Assembly: GCA_019058295.1 (NCBI GenBank)
Contig: JAHPZI010000030.1
Coordinates: 1 to 64,000, forward strand
Length of the DNA stretch: 64,000 nucleotides
Reading direction: 5' to 3'
DNA from: Promethearchaeota archaeon
Lineage (GTDB): Archaea > Asgardarchaeota > Lokiarchaeia > Sigyniarchaeales > SOKP01
A model generated the notes under the pieces. That model searched no databases and had not been told where the DNA came from. It was given only the letters and a program-made list of their open reading frames with translations. Both the position numbers and the translations under genes were made by a program. Positions 1-8,987 of the stretch are shown piece after piece (position 1 is the first letter of the stretch; each line of letters begins with the position of its first letter).

Positions 1-1
1 T

Positions 2-1957
2 GTGGAGGAATTATACAGAGAGCAAGAGACAACGGAACAAGATAGAGAAAATGAATTAATACAAGAATTAATGGTAGAATCAGAACAGGAAACAGTTGAG
101 AAAGTAGAACAAGAAATTGTTCAAGATGAAGAGCAGGAAATTGAAATAATACAAGAAGAAGAACAAGATTTCGAGAGACAGGAAACTGAATATAAAATTG
201 AAAAAGAGATGGAACAACAAGAAGTAGATAAAGAGCTAGATGAATCAGAGGAAGAGGGACAATCTCTCAGAGAAAAATACCGTCAAGAAACAGGGAGAAG
301 ACCTATTTATGGAGGGGAACCAACTAAGGGTTATAAAAAATGGTTAGAAATTAAAAATCAAGAGGAAGGTAGAAGTGAAAAAAAAGCTGAAGAAACCTCG
401 AAAAAATCAATGAAGAAATTAGAACCGTGGGAAAAATTATTAATAAATTGGATTAATAAATCAGAAGAAATATCCAATGAAGATAAACAGGAACTAATTA
501 GAATAATTACCCAATATCAACAATTAAGAAGAGATTACAAAAAATTACATCAGTTAATTCAAAAATATTTAAGAAATGCTATTACAAAAGAAGAAACCGA
601 AGAACTATTAGCTTTAGCGAAAAAATTTAACAAAGTTGGCATTGTACAAAAGGAACTTTTTAAAAATCTTCAAGCTTTCAGAAATTTTTATTATAAAAAT
701 ACTGGATATCGAATCTTTGTTGAAAGAGAGAAATTCACGAGGCATTTAGCTAATAAATTAAAAAAAATAAAAGCTCAAAGTTCATCTCAACAAGAAAATT
801 GGAGGCAGTTAATAAAGAAAAGGGGAATAATTTATAAATTAACTAATTTAATAAATAAAAAAGTATATATAGGGAAAACCGTCAGAACATTAAAGGTAAG
901 ATGGAATGAACATTTACAACATTTAAGAAATGGAGATCAAAGGCATTTATATCGTGGTATGAGACTTTATGGAAGTGAAAATTTTAAAAAGGAGATTATT
1001 GAAGTATGGAAAAATATAAAAAACTTAAAAAAGAAATTAATAGAAAGAGAAATTTATTGGATTGCTTATTACAATTCAAGGGACCGAGATTTCGGTTACA
1101 ATTTAACAGAGGGTGGAGATGGTGCTGGTTGGGGAAAAGATAATCCAATATATAAAGAAGTAGATAAGGATTTGCTCAAAAGACTAATAAAAAAAGGCTT
1201 TAAAGCAGAAGAAATTGCAGAAAAACTTAATATTCGTCGAAAAACAGTAAATAAGCGAATACAGCAATTTTGGGGTATAACTCTAAATGAAGCAAGGAAA
1301 CGTTTTATGAATAAAAATGAAATGGCAAAATATATTTTAAAACTAAAAATCGAAAATCCGAGTTATAAAGAGATAGATGGGAATTTACTTAAAAAATTTA
1401 TTATCAAAGGATTGACTTCAAAACAAATCGCTTCAAAACTCGGAATAAATTATACAACAGTATTTGAAAAAACTAAAGAATTATGGGGATTAAGCTTGGT
1501 TGAAGCAAGAAGAGCTTTTATAAAACCAATTTTAAAATCATTAATAAAACAGAATTCGACTGATGTTCAAATAGCTAAAACGCTTGGCATATCAATTTCT
1601 ACTCTATATAGATTAATTAATAAATTCTGGGGTATGACATTGATTGAAGCAAGAAGAGATTTTATTACATCAGATTTAGAATTGTTAATTATGCAACATA
1701 AGACAGCAGACGAAATAGCTAAAGAACTTAATATCTCATCCCCTACTGTTCACTTATGGGTAAAAAAAATATGGGGTAGAACTTTATCACAGACTTGGAA
1801 ATTATTAATAAAACCTAAATTAAAATCTTTAATTAAACAAAACCTAACTGCTGAACAAATTGCTGAATTATTACATATTGATCAATCTTCGGTTTATAAT
1901 TTGACCAAAGAATTTTGGAATGTAAGGTTTTCAGAAGCGAGGGATTATTTAAAATAA
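2..1957 (+). CDS. GIY-YIG endonuclease-domain protein with five C-terminal HTH repeats (5' end may be cut)
   Basis: A GIY-YIG nuclease domain lies at about residues 274-373: GIIYKLTN and VYIGKT form the signature, followed by VRWNEH, the acidic IEREIYWI segment and GYNLTEGGDG, as in free-standing homing or Seg-type nucleases. Residues 1-85 are an extremely Glu/Gln-rich, probably coiled segment, followed near 91-115 by a TGRRPIYGGEPTKGY motif. From about residue 384 to the end there are five repeats of roughly 48-70 residues, each a helix-turn-helix (IAEKLNI, IASKLGI, IAKTLGI, IAKELNI, IAELLHI) ending in a WG...L.EAR..F signature. The repeats suggest modular DNA recognition beside the nuclease. 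The frame is open to the window edge and begins at GTG, so the real start may lie outside. It could be a selfish nuclease or a domesticated DNA enzyme; target unknown. Confidence 0.8.
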   Translation: MEELYREQETTEQDRENELIQELMVESEQETVEKVEQEIVQDEEQEIEIIQEEEQDFERQETEYKIEKEMEQQEVDKELDESEEEGQSLREKYRQETGRRPIYGGEPTKGYKKWLEIKNQEEGRSEKKAEETSKKSMKKLEPWEKLLINWINKSEEISNEDKQELIRIITQYQQLRRDYKKLHQLIQKYLRNAITKEETEELLALAKKFNKVGIVQKELFKNLQAFRNFYYKNTGYRIFVEREKFTRHLANKLKKIKAQSSSQQENWRQLIKKRGIIYKLTNLINKKVYIGKTVRTLKVRWNEHLQHLRNGDQRHLYRGMRLYGSENFKKEIIEVWKNIKNLKKKLIEREIYWIAYYNSRDRDFGYNLTEGGDGAGWGKDNPIYKEVDKDLLKRLIKKGFKAEEIAEKLNIRRKTVNKRIQQFWGITLNEARKRFMNKNEMAKYILKLKIENPSYKEIDGNLLKKFIIKGLTSKQIASKLGINYTTVFEKTKELWGLSLVEARRAFIKPILKSLIKQNSTDVQIAKTLGISISTLYRLINKFWGMTLIEARRDFITSDLELLIMQHKTADEIAKELNISSPTVHLWVKKIWGRTLSQTWKLLIKPKLKSLIKQNLTAEQIAELLHIDQSSVYNLTKEFWNVRFSEARDYLK

Positions 1958-2050
1958 ATTTTATAATTTTTATTTTATTTCATAAGTCTAAAGTTTTAAC
2001 TATATTTCATTACTATATTTCAATATAGAATTAAAATTAAAATAAAGGAT

Positions 2051-3018
2051 ATGTTAAATAAAAAGCAGTTTAATGAGTTATTTGAAAAGCGCTTAATAAA
2101 GGAGAGTTATGAAGAAGAAATAAATATTATTTTAACTGGCCAATATGGAAAAGCTCTGGAATTGCTACGTGATGCAGAAGCAACACAACTATTCCCTGCT
2201 TTAGTAGGTCCACCAGGTGTTGGAAAAACTATTCTCTGTAGATATTTTGCTAGCCTTAGAGCGAAAGAGGATAAAAATAAGAGTTTTCACTGGATTACTT
2301 TTGATGAATCGATTAAACCTTCCCATCTAATCGGAATTTTCCTCGCATAAGCGATGGAACCGAAAGTTTTGATCCCGCTATTACTTTAAAACAAGGATTC
2401 ACTTTAGAAGCATTTCATCCTGGACCTTTACTCAGTGCTATGTTAGAAGGCGGTACATTTTTGGCAAATGAAATTAACAGAGCGACGGAATACTCACAAA
2501 ATACACTATTAGAACCTTTAGAAGAAGCTTCTATTGCTATTCCTCATTTAGGTCGAATTAAAGCAGATAATGATTTCTTTTTTATATGTGCTATGAATCC
2601 AGAAGAACTTTCTGGAACTCATCGTTTATCTGAAGCTTTAAAAGATAGAATAAAAGTATGGATAAAGTTAGATTATCCTCAAAAGGCAACGGAGTTAGAC
2701 ATTATTAGAATTAATTTACCCGAGCATTTTATAATTGAGGAATCTGAATTAGAATTAATCTATTCCATTATTGAGGCAACTCGAAAAAATAAAATTGATA
2801 TTGAAATTCCCGCTTCAATAAGAGCAGGAATTGCTATGGCTAAGTTATTAGGTCACCAAAGAGCATTAGAAAAAGAAAAAAAAATTAGTGAAAAAGACTC
2901 ATATTCTTACTTGTCCGATATCGCAAAGCATGTATTATTAGGTAGTCTTAAACCTAAACCAGGTATGAAAGTTGAAGATATTGTTGAAGGTATTATTGCT
3001 AGAACTTTAGGAGGGTAA
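2051..3018 (+). CDS. MoxR-family AAA+ ATPase, interrupted by a one-base frameshift
   Basis: The N-terminal part (99 codons, 2051-2350) has the Walker A motif GPPGVGKT at residues 53-60. The rest continues in another frame, from about 2338 through PRISDGTESFDPAIT to a Walker B-like LANEINRA and the sensor-1 region FICAMNPEE. The two frames meet at a run of four T at 2337-2340. One extra T would give a continuous product of about 322 residues, the usual size for a MoxR ATPase, with no residues missing at the joint. It lies 9 nt ahead of a VWA-domain gene, the standard MoxR partner, so the pair probably acts as a chaperone-like remodelling complex. Whether the break is a sequencing or assembly error, a real mutation, or recoding cannot be decided here. 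The open frame from 2440 alone would lack Walker A. Confidence 0.8.
2337..2340 (+). other. frameshift point in the MoxR gene (T4 run)
   Basis: Upstream of this run the family sequence is read in the frame of 2051 (FDESIKPSHLIGIF). Downstream it is read in the frame of 2341 (PRISDGTES). The upstream frame stops at TAA 2348-2350. A single missing T in this homopolymer explains both observations. Confidence 0.7.
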
Positions 3019-3027
3019 AAAGGATTC

Positions 3028-5523
3028 ATGGGTATTTTTCCTGAAAATCCATGTGAATTTGCTGTCGAATTTATACGTAGGATGAGATATCATCCCGATA
3101 TAGTCCAGATGCCTTCCTCGAGACAAGTATTATCTATTCCAAAATTAATTTTAGCGCGATACTATCGCAAAGGCTCAGTCAATCCAAATGATTTTATTGA
3201 AATTAGCACTATGACTTCCTTTCCTGATAATCAAAAACTTGCTAAAAATCTTGCTTTTGAAATCCTTTTCCCAAACTATAAAAAAGATTTGATGCCATCC
3301 TTTTTTAATGATAAAGAATTTCTTGATCAGATTAATCAAGAGGATTTCATGAATCAAGAAGTAAAATCTGAACTAGATCAACTTCAAGATCTAATTGATG
3401 ATATAGAATTGACTAAATCAATAGATACAGATTTAATTGAGCAAATGGAACAATTTCTTGAAGAATTGAACCAAAATAGAGATAAACAACCTTATGAATC
3501 TGCTTTACAGTTTTTCAATGATGATTCTGAATTATATAAAGAAGAAATAACCTCTTTTGAAGAGTTAATTGAAGAAGCGAAAAAAAGAATGATGGAGAAA
3601 ATTAATTCACTCTCGCCGGAGGATCTTAAAGCGGGAGCAGAATTGGATTTGAATGACTTAATTCAGCAGGCATCCAAACGAGATTGGGAAAAGATTACGA
3701 GTAAAGCGCTTAATGACCAAGACATTACAAAAGATATTAATGATTTATTTAAATCTGGTAACTTTGAAGATCTTATTAAATCATTGAAGTTCTTGAATGA
3801 AACGGATGCCATTCCTAAAGATCAAATTCAAAATATGAAAGATGCTCTTGAAAATCAAATACAAAATCTTGACCAACTGTTTCAGGCCGCAAAAAATTTA
3901 GGTGATACTCCTAAATTCGATCAAAATAATGTGTTGGACAATTCTTTACAACAATCTTCTTTTGAACATAATTTTAATCTAGCCAATTCATTGGATCAAT
4001 ATTTCGGTACTAATTTAAGAGCTCAATTGCTTGATAAGTTTAATCAACAATTCAGTGGTTCTAATATGAACCTTTCACTTGAAACTCTCACAAAAAATGC
4101 ATTTACAAACAAATCATGGAATGACCTTTTAAATCAAGCACTTGAAAATGCGATTCAAGATGCATTGAAACAGAAGAAGAAATTCGAAGGATTTAAATCT
4201 TTATCTCATCAATTACAACAACTTGCAAATTCTTGTGAAAATATGCATTGTAGTCAAAAAATGGAACAGCATCTGCCAGAAATAATTAAAAAAGCTCTTG
4301 AATCAAGTGAGAATCCTAACGAATTAAAAAATGTTGTTGAATTTCTTAGAAGTATTGGTTTAAATCCAGAATCAGAAGACATAAAACGAGTTGGAAAAAA
4401 ACTTGAAATGCCTGATGACGAAATCTTTGAATTAATAGAACCAAATTACCAACTTCTAAAGAAGCTAATTGATAAAAATATTGGAGACTTCGAAAGAATA
4501 AACAATTTAATGAATCAAATAAAGGATCAAATTAATAAAGATCGAATGAAAGAGCTTTTATCAAGTGCTTTAGCATCTGAAAATAGAGATGCATTAGGAG
4601 CTCTTGGGCATTTTAATTTAGAAGAAGCTTTAAAAGGAGCTGGACAAATTGGTGGGGAAGAGGGACAAGATATGCTAATTCAAAGCCTTAGTGCTGGGAC
4701 CGGAGAAAACTTACTGAAACAGTGGTTTATACACCGTCAGAATTTACATGCTGATGCGAAACAAAAAGTAAAGGAATTAGCAAAAAAAATGCTTATTGAA
4801 CTGGGAATCTTTTATTCTCGAGCACGTTTAGGTAGTTCGGTGTCGGGACCAATTCCTATTAATATCGTAAGACCATTTACTATAGGTGATGATTTCGAAA
4901 ATGTAGATTTAGAAGAAACTATTAATAACATTATGGAAAAGGGAAAAAAGCTCGATCATATCAATTACGATGATTTTTTTGTTTTCGAAACTGCAAAAGG
5001 TTTAAGAAGCGCTTGTTTTGAACTCGATATTAGCGGGTCAATGTCCGGAGAAAAATTAGCTTATATGGCAATCTGTGTGACAATGTTGGTTTATGGAATG
5101 AGGAAAGATGAACTTGGTATTACTTTCTTTGAATCAGACACGCACATTCTAAAAGAATTAGATCAAAAAATAGATTTAGAAAAATTGGCAGATGAATTGC
5201 TTACGATTAACGCACGAGGTGGAACAATGGTTCAAAAAGCACTTGAATGGGCTAGGCGTCAATTTAAAGAAAAATCTGCCACTCGTGAAAAGCTGAATGT
5301 TCTCTTTACAGACGCTGAGATTTTCGATCTTCAGCAATCGCTTAATGAATTAAGAATTTTTCGTAGTATGGGGATCGATTTTATTTTAGTTGTGCCAGAA
5401 AATTCATTCAACCTTAAAGATGCAAAAAAAATCGTAAAAATTGCTGGCGGACAGCTACTAACAATAAAAGATTGGAATGAATTTCCCCAATTAATATCAG
5501 ATATAATTAAATCGAAATTTTAA
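3028..5523 (+). CDS. VWA-domain protein, partner of the MoxR ATPase
   Basis: An 831-residue protein with a C-terminal von Willebrand factor A domain at about residues 660-830. The MIDAS metal site reads ELDISGSMSG (DxSxS), with downstream NARGGTMV supplying the Thr and VLFTDAEIFD the third element. The long N-terminal two thirds are helical, acidic and rich in Gln/Asn/Leu, with no motif I recognise; they probably form an adaptor scaffold. It starts at ATG 3028, 9 nt after the MoxR gene, and is followed 8 nt later by the next gene, so the three look like one operon. MoxR-VWA pairs are known to assemble or activate metal-dependent or multiprotein targets, with the VWA protein as substrate adaptor. 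The target here is not evident. Confidence 0.85.
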   Translation: MGIFPENPCEFAVEFIRRMRYHPDIVQMPSSRQVLSIPKLILARYYRKGSVNPNDFIEISTMTSFPDNQKLAKNLAFEILFPNYKKDLMPSFFNDKEFLDQINQEDFMNQEVKSELDQLQDLIDDIELTKSIDTDLIEQMEQFLEELNQNRDKQPYESALQFFNDDSELYKEEITSFEELIEEAKKRMMEKINSLSPEDLKAGAELDLNDLIQQASKRDWEKITSKALNDQDITKDINDLFKSGNFEDLIKSLKFLNETDAIPKDQIQNMKDALENQIQNLDQLFQAAKNLGDTPKFDQNNVLDNSLQQSSFEHNFNLANSLDQYFGTNLRAQLLDKFNQQFSGSNMNLSLETLTKNAFTNKSWNDLLNQALENAIQDALKQKKKFEGFKSLSHQLQQLANSCENMHCSQKMEQHLPEIIKKALESSENPNELKNVVEFLRSIGLNPESEDIKRVGKKLEMPDDEIFELIEPNYQLLKKLIDKNIGDFERINNLMNQIKDQINKDRMKELLSSALASENRDALGALGHFNLEEALKGAGQIGGEEGQDMLIQSLSAGTGENLLKQWFIHRQNLHADAKQKVKELAKKMLIELGIFYSRARLGSSVSGPIPINIVRPFTIGDDFENVDLEETINNIMEKGKKLDHINYDDFFVFETAKGLRSACFELDISGSMSGEKLAYMAICVTMLVYGMRKDELGITFFESDTHILKELDQKIDLEKLADELLTINARGGTMVQKALEWARRQFKEKSATREKLNVLFTDAEIFDLQQSLNELRIFRSMGIDFILVVPENSFNLKDAKKIVKIAGGQLLTIKDWNEFPQLISDIIKSKF

Positions 5524-5531
5524 AGTGCAGA

Positions 5532-7895
5532 ATGATTAAGGAATCCTTACCAGAACTTATAATAGGAGAATTCGGTGAAAAATTATACCAAAAATCACTG
5601 ATTTTTCCTAATAATAAAATAAATATAATTTACATCAGAGAAGATCCAATAAAAATTAATTCAATAATTTTGGATAATGATCGTGAATTCCATCTAATTA
5701 TTGACGAAGAGAAAGCAGAAATTTTTCATGACTGTCCGAGTTTTTTAATACATTCACTAAAAGAAAAAAAAATATGCGTCCATTTAATTAAAGCGTTATT
5801 AATGATAAAAAGAAACCTTGCTTTAAAAATTTTAAATAATTTTAATAATTATAAGTTAACTTCTGAAGATTTTGGTTCAAAAAAAAAAAGTAAAAATTAT
5901 ATATTGCTCTCAAACACCTGTTTTGAAAGAGATAATTGTGTTGAGGGTTTAAGCTATCTAAACAAGGCCATAATTAATCAAAGTGAATGCGAAAGTATCA
6001 TTGAAAATTATTTAAAAAAGTCCATTGATAATAACCTATATGTTGAATTCTTTGAATTTTTAAAAACATGTATTGAAAATGAATTAATTGATCCTCTTTT
6101 ACAATTCAATCATTACATTATTGAGGGCTTTAAAAATTTATTAAATTCCACAGCCAATTATTCTTTCATTTATATACTCTTTATCATCGAATCCTTAAAT
6201 GTTATTTTTAACTTTATTGATCTCTCATTTTCTAAAGATTTATTTAATAAATTTGAAAAAATGGTTTATAGCTCCAGTCTAAATGAAAAATATTTTTCAA
6301 TTTATTTTATTATGAAGAATTTTGACAAATTAATAGATATAAATCCATTATTTAAAGCTTTAATTGAAAAAAATCATTTAGAATCTTTAAAAAACGAAAT
6401 TTTAGAATATTTTTTTGGTGAAATTGAAAATCTTGCTGTAATAGATAAATTAAAATTAATGAAAAGGCAATTTAAAGTAATAGGAATTTCAAAAAATAGA
6501 TTTTATAATGAATATAGGAGCTATAAAAATGAAATAAAGGAATTAGAAAAGAAAGTTTATTTAAAAAAATTCTCTTTTCTGAAACTCTTAATGGAAAAAT
6601 ATAATATAATTAGTTCTAAAGGAGAATTCAGAAAAAAAAGGAATACTTATATAATTCAACACGATCCAGTAAATTTAAAAAATCCAGTCTATCAATACAT
6701 TATAAGGCGCCTTGGATTTTTTGGTTTGAATGATCAAATAATTAAATCCAATGATATTGGAATAAATTATTTTATTATTAGAGAGCTTTTCTTAGATAAT
6801 TTAACCAATCATCCTGATATATTTTACTATAAAAAACAATTTTGGGGAGATAATGAAAATGATTTAGAAATAAACTCTATCGAAGGATTTTCTTTATTCA
6901 GTGAAATTATTCATTATAATTATGATATTGATCAACAATATTCCAATATTAACGATGTAATTATAATTGAATGGGATTTAGCAAATAAACCGAGACAAGG
7001 AAGCATTGTGAATGCCTATGGATCTCAAATAATTATTCCTGATCAAAATAATCCATTGTTTCACGATTTGAAACCTTTTGATCTTTGTTATTGTCTTAAA
7101 ACTCCAGTAAAAATTGAAGGAAATATAATAAAAACAATTAATGTTATATCAAAATGCTCGTTTAAAGACGCAATTAATAGTGTTTCTAAAGGAATGAGTT
7201 TTATTGAGGGATTTTATCCATTATCTCTCGTTAAAACTGTATTGGACAAAGAAATTAGTCCATTTAAAGCTAATGAAATTGCGGTAAATAATCCTAATAA
7301 AATCTTTATCCCTAAATATAATCAGTTTATTAAGAACTTTAGAGAGTTTCTTTTTGATTTTATTAATAGAGAAAGAGATTATATTTTTGAAGAAGTAAAA
7401 TCTGATCCAGAGAAAAAAGCAAATCAGATAATTATCTTATTAAATTTAACAAATGAACTTTCCGGATTGAATTTACCATATTCTACAATTTTAAAGAAGT
7501 TATTAAATCAAAATGTAAATTTACAAGAATTTAAATTAAAATTTTTAAAGGAAATACACATTATTATAAAAGAAATTTTAGAAAAAAGAAATGTTGGTAA
7601 TACGATAGTTTTTGATTTAAAAAAAATGCGAAATACACCATTTTCTAAATATTCGAACGAAATTCTCAATATCAGAAAACAAGAATTCGAATCTGGAAAA
7701 GTTTATAAATTTCAAGACAAAGCAGAGATATGGTATGATGTCTCAGAAATTAAAAACACATTTTATGGAAAAAAATTCTTTAATATTTTGAATATAGACA
7801 AGGAAATATCAATAAAACCAGATAAATTTATAAAGTTCTCTGAGTTTGCTTCAAAACTAAGATTGAAAATAACTTTAAGAATTACAAATAATTAA
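5532..7895 (+). CDS. SWIM-like zinc-finger protein of the MoxR-VWA operon
   Basis: A 787-residue, Lys/Ile/Asn-rich protein beginning 8 nt after the VWA gene. Near residues 70-90 it has HDCPSFLIHSL followed by ICVHLIKALL. This resembles a SWIM zinc finger (CxCx(n)CxH) with the first Cys replaced by His (HxC), which can still bind zinc. The remainder is mostly helical, with a more conserved-looking segment near residues 470-570 (EWDLANKPRQGSIVNAYG). SWIM proteins are known companions of MoxR-VWA gene pairs in bacteria and archaea, which supports the call. The exact role, perhaps nucleic-acid or substrate binding, is inferred from context only. Confidence 0.6.
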   Translation: MIKESLPELIIGEFGEKLYQKSLIFPNNKINIIYIREDPIKINSIILDNDREFHLIIDEEKAEIFHDCPSFLIHSLKEKKICVHLIKALLMIKRNLALKILNNFNNYKLTSEDFGSKKKSKNYILLSNTCFERDNCVEGLSYLNKAIINQSECESIIENYLKKSIDNNLYVEFFEFLKTCIENELIDPLLQFNHYIIEGFKNLLNSTANYSFIYILFIIESLNVIFNFIDLSFSKDLFNKFEKMVYSSSLNEKYFSIYFIMKNFDKLIDINPLFKALIEKNHLESLKNEILEYFFGEIENLAVIDKLKLMKRQFKVIGISKNRFYNEYRSYKNEIKELEKKVYLKKFSFLKLLMEKYNIISSKGEFRKKRNTYIIQHDPVNLKNPVYQYIIRRLGFFGLNDQIIKSNDIGINYFIIRELFLDNLTNHPDIFYYKKQFWGDNENDLEINSIEGFSLFSEIIHYNYDIDQQYSNINDVIIIEWDLANKPRQGSIVNAYGSQIIIPDQNNPLFHDLKPFDLCYCLKTPVKIEGNIIKTINVISKCSFKDAINSVSKGMSFIEGFYPLSLVKTVLDKEISPFKANEIAVNNPNKIFIPKYNQFIKNFREFLFDFINRERDYIFEEVKSDPEKKANQIIILLNLTNELSGLNLPYSTILKKLLNQNVNLQEFKLKFLKEIHIIIKEILEKRNVGNTIVFDLKKMRNTPFSKYSNEILNIRKQEFESGKVYKFQDKAEIWYDVSEIKNTFYGKKFFNILNIDKEISIKPDKFIKFSEFASKLRLKITLRITNN

Positions 7896-8030
7896 AAGGT
7901 TTTAGAGTTCTTAAATCAAATTTAAAGAATTAATTATAAATAGATCTGAATAAAGTCATTCGGAATTTTTAGGTAATTCTTTTTATATTTTAGATACATT
8001 TTATATCACAAATTAAAAGGTGAAAACAAA

Positions 8031-8846
8031 ATGGAGAATAAAAAAACCGGGGCATTAAAGATTGATTGGTTTAATTTAAAAGTCCAATTTTCTCCAAATG
8101 TCAATCTTATTTCTAAAAAAAATCAATCTAGTGCTGGTGCTGAAGATATAAAAGAATCTGTTATTTGGTTTGAAATTTTATCTAATAAAATTGAAAAATC
8201 TGAGTGCGATACTTATAGTTTAGAAAATGACGAAATAATCAATACTGAACCTAATAATAAAAGTAATCCATGGTATTTCGATTTTTGTGGTGATACACCA
8301 TCACATGATTATAGAAAAAAAACTCTCTATGAAACTACTCCAAAAGTAGATGAAAAGGCAGAAACTAAAACACCATCTCTTCTTGAAGCTCTTAAACCCG
8401 CGCCTGAACTTTCTCTTCCATCTGAACCCAAAATAACCCCAGAAAAAAAACCATCCTCTCTTATTAAAGAATTTACAAAGCCAGCTACAAAAACCTCTCC
8501 TCCTCCTAAACCTAAAGCATCTGCTACAAAAACCTCTCTTCCTCCTAAATCTAAAGCATCTGCTACAAAAACCTCTCCTCCTCCTAAATCTAAAGCATCT
8601 GCTAAAAAACCAATTTCGGAGTCACCTTCTGTTTCTGAAACTTCTACTAAAAAGATTTCTATACCTACTGGGGAACAAATTAAAAATTTGGAAGAACAGC
8701 TAGATTCTACTAGAGATGTTATTTTATCTCTTGATAAAAGATTCAATGCTGGATTATTCAATCTTGAAGAGTATTTAGAGAAAAAAAATGTTCTAATTAA
8801 GAAAGTAGAGACATTTAAAAGCCAAATAGAAAAATTAAAAAAATAA
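8031..8846 (+). CDS. low-complexity Ala/Lys/Pro-repeat protein with SHOCT-like C-terminus
   Basis: A 271-residue protein I cannot assign to a known function. Residues 1-110 are mixed and polar. Residues about 115-200 are a Pro/Lys/Ser/Thr-rich linker containing three near-identical 13-residue units (ATKTSPPPKPKAS), encoded by three 39-bp repeats. The last 55 residues form a short helical hairpin (LEEQLDSTRDVILSLDKRF, then LFNLEEYLEKKN), like SHOCT or short coiled-coil oligomerisation modules. The ATG at 8031 follows AAAAGGTG, an acceptable ribosome-binding site. It is transcribed separately from the upstream operon, with a 135-nt AT-rich gap. No signal peptide is visible, so it is probably cytoplasmic. 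Confidence 0.65.
   Translation: MENKKTGALKIDWFNLKVQFSPNVNLISKKNQSSAGAEDIKESVIWFEILSNKIEKSECDTYSLENDEIINTEPNNKSNPWYFDFCGDTPSHDYRKKTLYETTPKVDEKAETKTPSLLEALKPAPELSLPSEPKITPEKKPSSLIKEFTKPATKTSPPPKPKASATKTSLPPKSKASATKTSPPPKSKASAKKPISESPSVSETSTKKISIPTGEQIKNLEEQLDSTRDVILSLDKRFNAGLFNLEEYLEKKNVLIKKVETFKSQIEKLKK
8484..8600 (+). repeat. three tandem 39-bp coding repeats
   Basis: Units begin at 8484, 8523 and 8562 with GCTACAAAAACCTCT and keep the reading frame, encoding 13 residues each. They differ by a few substitutions, which points to recent slippage or unequal recombination inside the linker. Confidence 0.9.
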
Positions 8847-8987
8847 ATTTATTATAATAAAATCTTAAACTCTAACTTTTATTTTTGCTCTTTGCAATTT
8901 TTTACAATTCATTATTATCAAAAAGATTTTTATAATCATTTAATTACCTTCTACATAGATACGATAAATAATTGAAAAAAAGGAAAA

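Noticed and set aside
2337..2350. A BHB intron as the explanation for the MoxR frame break
   Set aside because: No extra sequence is present between the two halves; a single-base change accounts for the break, unlike in sec61-beta.
8484..8600. Possible CRISPR-like repeats
   Set aside because: The units are directly adjacent, in frame and coding, without spacers.
8327..8761. 144-codon open frame on the minus strand
   Set aside because: It is the mirror of the repeat-rich coding region on the plus strand; its repeats arise from the 39-bp units, and it has no start context or family likeness.
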